Below are positions 1 through 7,716 of a stretch of DNA of 64,000 bases, piece after piece. Below the pieces are notes generated by a model that was given only the letters and a program-made list of their open reading frames with translations, made no database searches and was not told the origin of the DNA. A program made the translations under genes and the position numbers. The stretch comes from Hyphomicrobiales bacterium. GTDB taxonomy: Bacteria > Pseudomonadota > Alphaproteobacteria > Rhizobiales > Rhizobiaceae. Within the stretch, counting starts at the first letter, position 1, and each line of letters begins with the position of its first letter. The stretch is taken from assembly GCA_900465665.1 (NCBI GenBank), contig UBJO01000069.1:1-64000 (forward strand). The letters are read 5' to 3'.

Positions 1-495
1 ATGTTCGGGCGGGAGGGATTTTCGCCGACTTCAGCGGGCGTAGGAGGCGCCGTGAGCGTCCACGAGGTGCTGATGCAGGTCGCCGGCTGGGGCTATAGGA
101 TGACGGTGGATGCAACACTAGAGGCAATCTCGACCTATCCGACCTTCGCGAACCTCCTTGCTAGGTTCATCCAGACTTTCGCCACGCAGATTTCCTATAC
201 GGTTTTGTCGAACGTCAACTATCAGATAGACGTACGGCTTGCCCGATGGCTTCTCATGTCGCATGATCGTGTCGACGGCGACCAGATTTCGCTCACCCAC
301 GACTTTATCTCTTTGATGCTTGGTGTGCGGCGCCCGAGCGTTACCACCGCTTTGCATGTTCTCGAGGGAGAGAAATTCATCCGAGCGGAGAGAGGCCTGA
401 TTACAATCCGCAACAGACGTGGTTTGGAGGAGTTTGCCGGTGATTCATATGGCCGGCCCGAGGAAGAATACCGGCGCCTTATTGGAGCATTCTAG
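1..495 (+). CDS. Crp/Fnr-family transcriptional regulator, 5' end cut by window
   Basis: This is the C-terminal part (164 residues) of a Crp/Fnr-type regulator; roughly the first 80 residues of the cyclic-nucleotide-binding-like domain lie outside the window. The visible part holds the dimer helix (LARWLLMSHDRV) and the winged helix, with the recognition-helix sequence LGVRRPSVTTALHVLEG. It closely resembles three other regulators at 1073, 3114 and 4108. No cysteine cluster of the Fnr type is visible, so iron-sulfur oxygen sensing is unlikely; the ligand is unknown. The ATG at base 1 is probably internal rather than the real start. The family call is secure, the role in stress control is inferred from the neighbourhood. 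Confidence 0.85.
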   Translation: MFGREGFSPTSAGVGGAVSVHEVLMQVAGWGYRMTVDATLEAISTYPTFANLLARFIQTFATQISYTVLSNVNYQIDVRLARWLLMSHDRVDGDQISLTHDFISLMLGVRRPSVTTALHVLEGEKFIRAERGLITIRNRRGLEEFAGDSYGRPEEEYRRLIGAF

Positions 496-759
496 CGTTG
501 TGCGACACCTGGCCGACCGATAGATTTAGTTCACGCAGCGTTCCTGGGGAAATCCGACTTGGTTCTGAAAATATTAGCCGCTTGCCGTCGTAAATCCGGT
601 GCTGGGCTGAGCTGCGGCGGAGAACACTTAATAGACTAGTGAGAACGTATAACTGCGATCATAGCCTGGAAAAATCACGCCGGTCGAACCGCACCTTGGT
701 GCAGCAGCACGGCTGGTTGCCGCGGACCAGGATCAGGTCGCCGCCGCTGGCTTGCGGGA

Positions 760-993
760 TTAGCTAAACTTGATCACGTCGCGAAATGGAACTGTGGCAA
801 GGACGTTTCCCTTTTCATCTGTGATCTCAAATCGCATTCCGTCGATACGCTGATCATACAAAATAAGCTCCGCAACCATTTCTCTCGCGGATTTCGTCGC
901 TTCCCATCGCGCTTCTTCGAGCGAGGGTAGGTCAATCCCCTCTTCATCGATATCTAGGTTCTCATGTGAACGAACGTTGAAATAGAAGAGCAT
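760..993 (-). CDS. DUF6894 family small protein
   Basis: A 77-residue protein that starts MLFYFNVRSHE and ends with a VPFRDVIKFS-type tail, the pattern of the DUF6894 family common in rhizobia and Methylobacterium. The function of the family is not known. A strong ribosome site (GGAGG, complement of 999-1003) lies five bases before the ATG, and a perfect EcfG-type promoter lies further upstream. A second member at 3867 sits beside another Crp/Fnr gene, so the two families recur together here. No signal peptide or membrane segment is visible, so it is probably cytoplasmic. Confidence 0.8.
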   Translation of the reverse strand: MLFYFNVRSHENLDIDEEGIDLPSLEEARWEATKSAREMVAELILYDQRIDGMRFEITDEKGNVLATVPFRDVIKFS

Positions 994-1014
994 TTTTTCC
1001 TCCGTAAGCGGGTT

Positions 1015-1041
1015 AAACGAAGGCTAAGTGTTGGCGGTTCC
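1015..1041 (-). promoter_or_regulatory. EcfG-type general stress promoter for the DUF6894 gene
   Basis: On the minus strand GGAAC (1041-1037) is followed after 17 bases by CGTTT (1019-1015), matching the known EcfG/RpoE2 consensus GGAAC-N16/17-CGTT. It lies 22 bases before the start codon of the gene at 993. Confidence 0.7.
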
Positions 1042-1072
1042 ATGGACACTGAATGTATCACATCAAGATGTC

Positions 1073-1792
1073 TTACGGCTTTTCGTTCGCCCCCGCCCCC
1101 AGTAAGCGCTCGAACTCGCGCTCAGGCAGGCCATAGCAACCAGCTGCAAATCGCTCGAGCCCTTTGCGGTTGATCACGATGATCGTTCCGCGGTTTGAAC
1201 GAATGAGTTTGAGGCCTTCAAGGATGTGGAGCGCAGTTGTCACGCTCGGCCTACGGACACCGAGAAGGAAGGCGATGTATTCATGCGTGATCTCAAGTTG
1301 GTCCGCCGTCAACCGATCTTGGCACATAAGTATCCAGCGGGCCAGGCGCTTTTCGACCTGAAACTTGGCATTGGCGAGCGCGGTGTAAGCTACTTGCACG
1401 GCGAAAACGTGCATGAACTTGATAAAAGGGACTTGCATTGTCGCGCTTGAATTATTTACCGCCCGCATTCTTTCAACCGGTATACGATGTCCGCGGCCGG
1501 CGACCTGCATTTCTATCAGGTATGGCACCAATGTGTCGCCAATAATCGTTGATGTCGGCACAAATCCCTCGCTGCCGAACATACCAGCTTCTGCCTTCTT
1601 TCCATCAGGGAGCACGCTCATCACGGCGCCGATTCCGCTTTCGGGAAAATAAACGTATTCCAGTAAGGTGTCAGGTCGTGCTATCGGATAACGGGAAGGC
1701 AATTCGACTTCTTCCAGATATGGAGCAAGAAGCGCGAAATCTTGGTCACCTAGGGATCGCAGAATTCGGTTCGACATCTGTGACTTTTTCAT
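1073..1792 (-). CDS. Crp/Fnr-family transcriptional regulator
   Basis: A full-length 239-residue regulator: an N-terminal cNMP-binding-like beta-barrel (about residues 15-140), a dimerisation helix (LARWILMCQDRL) and a C-terminal winged helix with LGVRRPSVTTALHILEG. Unlike true Crp it lacks an obvious phosphate-binding cassette with RSE, and it has no Fnr cysteine set, so the signal cannot be assigned. It is most like the partial copy at base 1, with nearly identical recognition helices, which suggests overlapping DNA targets. It is transcribed alone, toward the DUF6894 gene. No clear EcfG promoter is visible in front of it. Confidence 0.88.
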   Translation of the reverse strand: MKKSQMSNRILRSLGDQDFALLAPYLEEVELPSRYPIARPDTLLEYVYFPESGIGAVMSVLPDGKKAEAGMFGSEGFVPTSTIIGDTLVPYLIEMQVAGRGHRIPVERMRAVNNSSATMQVPFIKFMHVFAVQVAYTALANAKFQVEKRLARWILMCQDRLTADQLEITHEYIAFLLGVRRPSVTTALHILEGLKLIRSNRGTIIVINRKGLERFAAGCYGLPEREFERLLGAGANEKP

Positions 1793-2293
1793 TTCGTTCG
1801 ATCAACCCCGGCTGTTGATGCAGATCGCCGCTATAAGCCGCATTATCAAATTGTCCCTAGTGCCGACACGACAAGGTATAATGACAAAAATGCTGGCAAG
1901 TCTTCCAAAAGGGCGCGAATGATCCGGTCTAGTGAGTGGAGTGTTTTTCGCTCAAGGGACACGCACCCACTTTTCCAAATGACGCTCGACTTACTGCTTG
2001 GCATTGGCTCCCGCCTTATCGTCAGGCCACTTGGCCAGTCTTGAAACGCCGCTCATGCTTGCAAACAGAGACTTTCGCGGCCAAGCTGTCACCTATCGAG
2101 CTCCCACACCCTTGCCCCAACGCACAGCTGACACAAACATTTGTCTGGCGCCGGTTTAAGTCGCCAAGCTGTGAAGCATCAGTAGACCCAAACTGCTCAA
2201 TTTTATACAGAAGTCAAATAATCATCTTTTGTAATGCGTTAAACCTTTTGTGGCGACCGACGTTAGTTGGTTGAACCACAAAGGAGATCGGTT
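1793..2293 (+). other. Intergenic stretch without a supported gene
   Basis: About 500 bases between a leftward regulator and a rightward small membrane protein gene. A reading frame covering 1936-2274 has no ribosome site, no recognisable motif and a composition unlike a protein, so I do not call it. The last 60 bases are AT-rich and probably carry the promoter of the gene at 2294. Confidence 0.5.
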
Positions 2294-2653
2294 ATGACAC
2301 AGTTCGAAAGCGGACGAAAAGAAAAGGTTATCGAAACAGCGACCGAGGCCAGGCAAGGTAGTTTTGGACGACCAGTCTTGGTAGTGCTGGTTTGCAGCCT
2401 GATCTTGGCTTTGTTGGCATGGGGAGGTGTGGAAATTTGGGGCGAAAGTACGGACACTGACCGTAGTGCACCGACATCCTCCAAACAGGATCCGATCAAT
2501 GCGCAGCCATCGGGACCGGCCGCCTTCGATGACAACGCGCCCGATGGCACAGGACGTCCGCCTCAAGCAACGGATCGTAGCCCGACCCCATCTGGGAATG
2601 GTGGCGGTCCCACTCAGGTCACAACGCCAAACGGCACGGAAAAAGTCAATTAG
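2294..2653 (+). CDS. Small single-pass membrane protein, unknown function
   Basis: A 119-residue protein. The start is set by AAGGAG at 2281-2286, eight bases before the ATG at 2294. Residues about 23-47 form one hydrophobic segment (PVLVVLVCSLILALLAWGGV); the rest is polar, rich in Thr, Pro, Asp and Asn and probably disordered. With basic residues before the helix and an acidic tail after it, the tail is likely periplasmic. Such short anchored proteins are common in rhizobial stress regions, but I do not recognise a named family. Confidence 0.6.
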   Translation: MTQFESGRKEKVIETATEARQGSFGRPVLVVLVCSLILALLAWGGVEIWGESTDTDRSAPTSSKQDPINAQPSGPAAFDDNAPDGTGRPPQATDRSPTPSGNGGGPTQVTTPNGTEKVN

Positions 2654-3113
2654 CAGCTCGCTAAGAGATCCTGCAGTGGGTGCGAGCCGTTGGCGAATGC
2701 TTTCATCGCTCGTTAGTTTCGCGCGGCGAGTGCGTTGGTCGTCACTTGATTAGTGCTTGCAACTGAACGATGTGAAACCCTTGCCGGGTTTGGTTATGGT
2801 CAGGTTGACACCCTCTCAAAGACGACGCGCTACGATTTCCTTGCCTCGTCGCATGGAGCTGACATCGCGACCATCGACCACCACCTGAACGAAGGGCTCG
2901 GTAAACCAGCGTCAGAAGGCAACAATGGCTGCCACCACGAAAGCGGAGTCCAAATACCCCGCCATTGATTGATTGAGCCGCCAGATCAACTCATGTGACT
3001 GCCGCGTGTAGCCAGTTGCCTGCAGTGTCACGATCGATCACCTTTGCCGCCTCATGGGAACTTTGATAGTTCCCAAGTGTTGAGATATTGAAGTGCTCGC
3101 GGAGGAACCGGTT
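2654..3113 (+). other. Intergenic stretch; ends with a promoter for the next regulator
   Basis: About 460 bases with no convincing gene. A GTG-initiated frame at 2753-2968 (71 codons) lacks a ribosome site and shows no family. At the right end a palindrome GGGAACTTTGATAGTTCCC (3056-3074) overlaps a possible stress promoter described separately. Confidence 0.45.
3057..3081 (+). promoter_or_regulatory. Possible EcfG-type promoter, overlapping a palindrome
   Basis: GGAAC (3057-3061), 16 bases, TGTT (3078-3081), 33 bases before the ATG at 3114. The -10 element differs from CGTT in its first base. The -35 element is one arm of the palindrome GGGAACTTTGATAGTTCCC, which could be an operator. Confidence 0.4.
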
Positions 3114-3845
3114 ATGTCATTCATGACGATCGATCGTTTGAAAATAACGAATCACCTTCTCAAGCGCCTTCCTGAAGCAACGTACGGATTACTACAGCCT
3201 CAGATGGAGCGGATGTCTTTGCCCGTACGGTTTTCGCTCATAACTCCGAATCGCAGCACGGAATTCGTGTATTTCATTGAATCGGGAATTGCATCAGTGG
3301 TGGCCAATAGCGAAAGCGGGCAAAGCGTGGAGGTCGGTCATCTCGGCCGTGAAGCGATGGCCGGTGGGCATGTGATCCTCAAGGCGGACCGCACTCCAAC
3401 CAGCACCTACATGCAGGTTGGGGGCGAAGGTATTCGTATTCCCGTCACGACTTTCAATAATGCGCTTGCCACCAGTGAAGACGCGCGCGCTCTCTTTCTT
3501 CGATACATGCAGTATCTTTCTATCCAAGTGGCTCAATCGGCCCTGGCGAACGCGCGCTACGACGTTCCGGCGCGTTTGGCGCGCTGGCTTCTGATGTCCC
3601 ACGACAGGGTTGATTCCGATGATCTACCGCTCACGCACGAATTCCTGGCGCTAATGCTGGGCGTCCGACGCTCGGGAGTAACCGACCAGCTGCACATCGC
3701 CGAAGGGGTTCATGCGATCAAGGCCACGAGAGGTAACATCCGCATTCTAAACCGGGAAAAGCTGATGCAAATTGCAGGCGACTGTTATGGATTGCCGGAG
3801 CGTGAGTATGCGCGACTCATCGCAGCGGGCAAGCCTGCGCCTTAG
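3114..3845 (+). CDS. Crp/Fnr-family transcriptional regulator
   Basis: A 243-residue regulator; GGAGG at 3101-3105 points to the ATG at 3114 (MSFMTIDRL) rather than the upstream in-frame GTG at 3093. It has the N-terminal effector barrel, a dimer helix (LARWLLMSHDRV) and a winged helix with LGVRRSGVTDQLHIAEG. The SGVTD form of the recognition helix is shared with the regulator at 4108 (SGITN), while the copies at 1 and 1073 have PSVTT, so two target classes are likely. It is followed after 21 bases by a DUF6894 gene, probably co-transcribed. The effector is unknown. Confidence 0.88.
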   Translation: MSFMTIDRLKITNHLLKRLPEATYGLLQPQMERMSLPVRFSLITPNRSTEFVYFIESGIASVVANSESGQSVEVGHLGREAMAGGHVILKADRTPTSTYMQVGGEGIRIPVTTFNNALATSEDARALFLRYMQYLSIQVAQSALANARYDVPARLARWLLMSHDRVDSDDLPLTHEFLALMLGVRRSGVTDQLHIAEGVHAIKATRGNIRILNREKLMQIAGDCYGLPEREYARLIAAGKPAP

Positions 3846-3866
3846 AATTCTGATTGGAAGACGGCC

Positions 3867-4124
3867 ATGCCAGTCTACTATTTTCATGTCGTCAGCCGTA
3901 AGAGCAGGGCTGGACACGCAAGAAAAATCGAGGACTTAGAGGGTACGGAATGCGCCGATCCGTGCGCCGCGAGAGTGGAGGCGATTGCTAGTGCACGTGA
4001 TCTTATGGCGCATGCTATCCTCCAGGGATGGGACATCTCCTCAAGATCGATCGAGGTCTACGATGATGACGGAAGTGTGGTTCTGACGCTGCCCTTCCGC
4101 GAAGCTATCAACGAGGCCGAATAG
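3867..4124 (+). CDS. DUF6894 family small protein
   Basis: An 85-residue protein starting MPVYYFHVVSR and ending in LPFREAINEAE, with the aromatic N-terminus and LPFREA tail typical of DUF6894. Function unknown. It follows the Crp/Fnr gene by 21 bases and so probably shares its transcript. Its last 17 bases overlap the end of the convergent regulator gene at 4108. Confidence 0.8.
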   Translation: MPVYYFHVVSRKSRAGHARKIEDLEGTECADPCAARVEAIASARDLMAHAILQGWDISSRSIEVYDDDGSVVLTLPFREAINEAE

Positions 4125-4851
4125 TTGCGTTCAACGGCTTACGGAACAGCTCTTCGTAGATCTGTTCCGGTGTTCCGTAGCTGCCTGCCGCGATTGCCTC
4201 AAGTTTTTGCCGGTCTAGGATGCGAACATTTCCTCGGGTCGCCCTAATGGCATGGATCCCCTCAAGCACATGCAGTTCGTTAGTAATGCCGGAGCGGCGC
4301 ACGCCAAGCATCAGCGCGAGAAATTCGTGGGTCAGCGGAAGGTCGTGGCTAAGTAGCCTGTCATGCACCATCAGCAGCCAACGGGATAACCGTTCGTTGA
4401 TGCTGTAACGGGCATTCGCTAGCGCGGAGTTCGCAAGTTGAAGCGCGGCGTAATGATTATATCGCAGGAGCAGTTCGAGGAACAGCGCATCTCTGTCGGC
4501 GATCTTGCGCAAACAATCTGTCGGCAACGCATATCCATACCCGGCCACTTGCATGAAGGTCCTATTCGGCGTCGTGTCAGCCCCCAGCACGGTATGAGCC
4601 GCGGACATACCTTCAAAGCCAATGTGCCCGACCTCCACGCTTTCGCCATCCGCGCTCATGGCGATCATAGATGCGAGTCCGCTCTCGATGAAGTATGCAT
4701 GTAACGGTCGTTCATTGTTCTCGACCAGGACTTTTCGCGATGGAAGTTCGACAGGTGTCAGATGCGGGATCAGAGCCGACAGACTGTTCTTAGGAAGGGC
4801 GCTTAAGATTCTGTTCCTAATATGCGCCAATTCAATGCCTGCCATTGCCAT
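4108..4851 (-). CDS. Crp/Fnr-family transcriptional regulator
   Basis: A 247-residue regulator starting MAMAGIELAHIRNRIL. It has the effector barrel, dimer helix (LSRWLLMVHDRL) and winged helix with LGVRRSGITNELHVLEG, followed by a conserved AGSYGTPEQIYEELF tail. It is the closest relative of the regulator at 3114 and converges on the DUF6894 gene, overlapping it by 17 bases. No Fnr-type cysteines are seen. This is the fourth member of the family within 5 kb; repeated duplication or repeated acquisition is the likely reason. Confidence 0.88.
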   Translation of the reverse strand: MAMAGIELAHIRNRILSALPKNSLSALIPHLTPVELPSRKVLVENNERPLHAYFIESGLASMIAMSADGESVEVGHIGFEGMSAAHTVLGADTTPNRTFMQVAGYGYALPTDCLRKIADRDALFLELLLRYNHYAALQLANSALANARYSINERLSRWLLMVHDRLLSHDLPLTHEFLALMLGVRRSGITNELHVLEGIHAIRATRGNVRILDRQKLEAIAAGSYGTPEQIYEELFRKPLNATIRPR

Positions 4852-5222
4852 CCCCGAGTCACCGATTAACCGGCTCCAGCGGCGACAATAGTCGGGAATG
4901 GCATGTCAATTCCATAGGGGCCACGCATCTGTGCGGTTTCGACAATTTCCATACCGAATGCGCTAAGCCATTGCTTCTACGGGACTTGAACTGTCATCTT
5001 TGCTTTGGAGAGCGGCGGTTGCCCCGGTCGTACGTGCGTGTCAAGCGGGTGACCATCTCGGGATGATAAACGCGACTTCACACTGTCACGAAGGCGCGGA
5101 CTAACGCGATTATATGCCTCGGTTTATCAAAATCAGAACTCAATGCTCTTCAAGGTCGACCGGCCGCCGATGACGCCGCCCCACATGGGCGGCGACGTCG
5201 CCTTATCGTGGTGAGCGCGACC
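4852..5222 (-). other. Intergenic stretch before the IS630 copy
   Basis: About 370 bases holding the promoter side of the leftward regulator and ending at the left TA of the insertion element. I find no gene, hairpin or known promoter in it. Confidence 0.45.
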
Positions 5223-5304
5223 TAGAGCACGTCCATTGAACGCGGAATCGCGTTGAGGATTCCCCTAGCTGCCGAATTCTGATTCTATCGCCCCGACTGT
5301 TGAT

Positions 5305-5703
5305 TTGGTCGGAGGCAATATGACCCGAGCTTTCAGTGATGATCTGCGTGGCCGCGTTCTGGCTGCGTCACGCGATGGCATGTCGGCGCGATCGGCGGCG
5401 GCCAGATTTGGAATTGGCATTTCAACGGCCATCGCCTGGATCGCCAGCGCACGGGCGGGTCAGTTGACGGCTGCCAAGCAGGGTCGACGCGGTGGCTCAC
5501 GCCTCGATGCGCACAGGGACTTCATCATCGGCATGATCGAAGAGGAAAAGGATATCACGCTCAACGAAATGGTTCTGCGATTGCGTGAGGACAGAACCGT
5601 ATCGATCGGCCGCAGCGCGCTTGACGTCTGGCTGCGAAAGTGCGGCTGGACTTTCAAAAAAAGACCGCACATGCACTGGAGCAGGAGCGTCCTGACCTCC
5701 TGA
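5305..5703 (+). CDS. IS630-family transposase, orfA part
   Basis: This 132-codon frame encodes the N-terminal helix-turn-helix region (SARSAAARFGIGISTAIAWI) and the linker to the catalytic core, which reads LRKCGWTF before the run of seven A at 5656-5662. Slipping back by one base at this run gives GWTFKKKTAHALEQERPDLL and continues into orfB, as is known for other IS630 elements. Without slippage the product ends after 24 out-of-frame residues. The GTG start at 5305 is one choice; an ATG at 5320 (MTRAFSDDLRGR) preceded by GGAGG is better. Confidence 0.8.
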   Translation: MVGGNMTRAFSDDLRGRVLAASRDGMSARSAAARFGIGISTAIAWIASARAGQLTAAKQGRRGGSRLDAHRDFIIGMIEEEKDITLNEMVLRLREDRTVSIGRSALDVWLRKCGWTFKKRPHMHWSRSVLTS

Positions 5704-6299
5704 AACGTCGTCAGGACTGGTTCGACGGTCAACTCGATCTGGATCCGGCGCGGCTCGTCTTCATCGATGAAACCGGCCTGAGCACGAAGATGTCTCGGCT
5801 TCGCGGACGGGCCCCTTGCGGAGATCGATGCCGCTCACCGGTCCCGCACGGCCATTGGAAGACAACGACGTTTACCGGAGCCCTCAGGCTATCGGGAATG
5901 ACCGCACCCATGGTCTTGGATGGTGCGATGAACGGGGTAGCATTCCAGGCCTATGTCCAGCAGGTTCTCATTCCAACCTTGGCACCGGGCGACATCGTCA
6001 TCATGGACAATCTGCCAGCACACAAAGCGGAGGACGTGCGTCACGCAATCGAAGACGCCGGATGCCGGTTGCTTTACCTTCCTCCCTACAGTCCCGACTT
6101 TAACCCCATCGAAAAGGCATTCGCGAAGCTCAAGGCCCTCTTGCGCGCAAAAGCCGAGCGAACGATCGACGGCTTATGGAATACCGTCGGCCACATCGTC
6201 ACGCTGTTCGAACCACAAGAATGCGCCAACTACTTCAAAAATGCGCCAACTACTTCAAATCGTGCGGATACGACCCCGAGTAAAGTGGACGCGCTCTAG
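5640..6299 (+). CDS. IS630-family transposase, orfB part (DDE catalytic core)
   Basis: This frame encodes the DDE core: LVFIDETGLSTKMSR (first Asp), DIVIMDNLPAHKAEDV (second Asp) and YSPDFNPIEKAFAKLK (Glu). It should be made as a fusion to orfA through slippage at 5656-5662, because it has no start of its own with a ribosome site. The C-terminus is abnormal: a tandem copy of 20 bases shifts the frame after ECANYFK, replacing the expected short SCGYDPE end with about 19 unrelated residues. Confidence 0.82.
   Translation: MRLDFQKKTAHALEQERPDLLKRRQDWFDGQLDLDPARLVFIDETGLSTKMSRLRGRAPCGDRCRSPVPHGHWKTTTFTGALRLSGMTAPMVLDGAMNGVAFQAYVQQVLIPTLAPGDIVIMDNLPAHKAEDVRHAIEDAGCRLLYLPPYSPDFNPIEKAFAKLKALLRAKAERTIDGLWNTVGHIVTLFEPQECANYFKNAPTTSNRADTTPSKVDAL
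6221..6260 (+). repeat. 20-bp tandem duplication in the transposase gene
   Basis: ATGCGCCAACTACTTCAAAA (6221-6240) is followed directly by the same 20 bases with one change (6241-6260). Removing one unit restores a frame that ends ECANYFKSCGYDPE at the TAA at 6281, the usual IS630 ending. The duplication therefore looks like a recent slippage event. Confidence 0.9.
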
Positions 6300-6494
6300 C
6301 TATCGACAGGGAGCGTCAATCGGTCGCTTGCCACGGAAGGGACCTGCGGGCAAGCCTCGGCTTTGAATTCAGTGTTCCCCGCTGGGCGCCCGACTATGAA
6401 TCAGATTTAGCCTTACAGCGACAGGCCGACGATTGGCTTACTTGCGGGTGGCGTCGATGTTTAGGCCAGCCCAACCGATAGGTCCCTCATCGCC

Positions 6495-6520
6495 GAAAAG
6501 ACCCGTGCGAAATGCACGGG
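6495..6520 (-). terminator. Rho-independent terminator of the DUF3309 gene
   Basis: On the minus strand CCCGTGC, a five-base loop and GCACGGG (6520-6502) are followed by TCTTTTC (6501-6495). It lies 23 bases after the stop of the gene at 6543. Confidence 0.65.
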
Positions 6521-6542
6521 CCTGTTAATCGTGCTAGGAAGC

Positions 6543-6722
6543 TTAGACAGGTGGAGCGGCGCCGCCGTGGAGCGCGCCGAGCAACCATAGAACAATAAGG
6601 ATCACCACGATCAGTCCCAGTACGCCACCTAACCCTCTGCCGCCGTAGCGCCCATGTGCGTAATATCCTCCGCCTCCGCCGAGCAGTACCAAGATAATCA
6701 CGATAATAAGAACAGTGCTCAT
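6543..6722 (-). CDS. DUF3309-like small membrane protein
   Basis: A 59-residue protein. It begins MSTVLIIVIILVLLGGGGGY, then a short polar turn with HGRYGGRGLGG, then a second hydrophobic stretch (VLGLIVVILIVLWLLG) and a HGGAAPPV end. Two hydrophobic segments around a Gly/Arg/Tyr turn are typical of the DUF3309 family of tiny inner-membrane proteins found in many alphaproteobacteria; the role is unknown. A ribosome site AGAGG precedes the ATG, a terminator follows, and a perfect EcfG-type promoter lies about 40 bases upstream, so a stress role is likely. Confidence 0.75.
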   Translation of the reverse strand: MSTVLIIVIILVLLGGGGGYYAHGRYGGRGLGGVLGLIVVILIVLWLLGALHGGAAPPV

Positions 6723-6761
6723 GTGCTTTTTAACCTCTATTCCAATGACCTATGATTACCC

Positions 6762-6786
6762 AACGCGGCCGATGTCATGAAGTTCC
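6762..6786 (-). promoter_or_regulatory. EcfG-type promoter for the DUF3309-like gene
   Basis: On the minus strand GGAAC (6786-6782), 16 bases, CGTT (6765-6762): a full match to the EcfG consensus, 39 bases before the start codon at 6722. Confidence 0.7.
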
Positions 6787-7578
6787 GCCTGTGGTTGAAA
6801 CTTAGGTCACGCCAAATCGCGATCGTCAGCCGAGCAACCACTGTAATGTAATGTCGAGTTGATTTCCTAGTCCACCGTGCGGCCAGGTCCCCAATGCAAC
6901 GCGTTGCGCAGACACATCGAGGTCGGGCACACGTGCCGGTCAGGACACGGGTAGCGAAGAGCTCGTCTCATCTGAGATTAAATGAGTGAGGTGCAGCCTT
7001 AGACCGTCCAAGACGAACTGATGCGCTGTTCCGTACGTTTCCCAGGCGCGTACGAACGGGCGACGGGCACGTAAGATTTGGTTGTTGGCTCGTTATGGAT
7101 ATTGATAGCTTTGCGGTACGGACGATATCTCGGCCATTTGGAGGAGTCGGACGAGGTCGATTGGCGCGGGTTCATCGTTGGACACATTGCGACGGCAGTC
7201 AAGGGCTTCACGCACGCTTTGAACGATATCCCAATCTTCGGGGAAACAGCTCTTGATCATCATTCGCGTCAATGGGCTAGTCTTTCGCGGCTGGGCTTCG
7301 CCCTTGTAGTGATACTATACTGCTACGCTGGTTTGACCCTTGATCCCAGTCGAGTGGCCAGCGTGGGCAAACGCGCTAGATTGCATCCGTCAACCACTCT
7401 TTGCCCGCGTACTTTACTTCTTTATTACAACGTTTTCGGCGCCATTCGGCATCTGCAACCTTGTCGGCGCCCAGCACCGTCGAGTAAAGTTGCCATTCGT
7501 CGCCGATCTTCGAGCTGGGCTTCACCGTCTCCGTCGCCAGAGTATCGGCACGATCGAGACACGATAGGAAAACTGACG
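6787..7578 (+). other. Long stretch without a firmly supported gene
   Basis: About 790 bases. A rightward frame running from 7078 into the small gene at 7579 shows short protein-like pieces (GFALVVILYCYAGLTL) but soon turns into arginine- and serine-rich shadow sequence. A second frame at 7340-7567 continues the hydrophobic character (ARVLYFFITTFSAPFG). This could be a frameshifted remnant of a membrane protein gene, but I cannot name a family. Confidence 0.35.
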
Positions 7579-7716
7579 ATGGAAACCTTAATGTCCATGA
7601 CAGCGCTGGTTTCCGCGGCGCTTGCGCTTTTCTGGCCGACGCGGTTGTCGACCGTGGCCGCCCTTATCCTGAACGGTGCGGCATCGGCATTTGGGTGGTG
7701 GAATCTGATAACATGA
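7579..7716 (+). CDS. Possible 45-residue membrane peptide
   Basis: From the ATG at 7579 the product has two short hydrophobic stretches (MTALVSAALALFWP and LILNGAASAFGWWNL). Its stop overlaps the ATG of the next gene in an ATGA arrangement (7713-7716), which favours real translation and coupling with the TIGR02587 gene. No family is recognised. It might instead be the tail of a decayed longer gene, since the frame stays open upstream. Confidence 0.45.
   Translation: METLMSMTALVSAALALFWPTRLSTVAALILNGAASAFGWWNLIT

Larger units (their letters stand above)
5225..6296 (+). mobile_element. IS630-family insertion sequence, 1072 bp
   Basis: The element is bounded by TA at 5223-5224 and 6297-6298, the target duplication known for IS630/Tc1 elements. 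The terminal inverted repeats read GAGCACGTCCA on the left and GAGCGCGTCCA (complement of the right end), one mismatch in 11. Inside are two overlapping frames, orfA and orfB, joined at an A7 run. The 3' end of orfB carries a 20-bp tandem duplication (6221-6260), so this copy may be impaired. Confidence 0.88.

Noticed and set aside
496..765. Minus-strand frame with ASGGDLILVRGNQPCCCTKV, a little like the tail of a type IV coupling protein.
   Set aside because: Too short and too weak to name; it has a stop within 40 codons and no ribosome site.
1936..2274. Open frame of 112 codons on the plus strand.
   Set aside because: No ribosome site, no family, composition rich in Cys, Trp and Pro unlike real proteins of the region.
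5100..6300. Possibility of a CRISPR array or long repeats near the insertion element.
   Set aside because: Only the IS ends and the 20-bp duplication repeat; no regular spacer pattern.
7078..7578. Upstream extension of the small frame at 7579 to 212 residues.
   Set aside because: Most of it is Arg/Ser-rich shadow sequence and a second frame competes; only the end with the ATGA overlap is kept.
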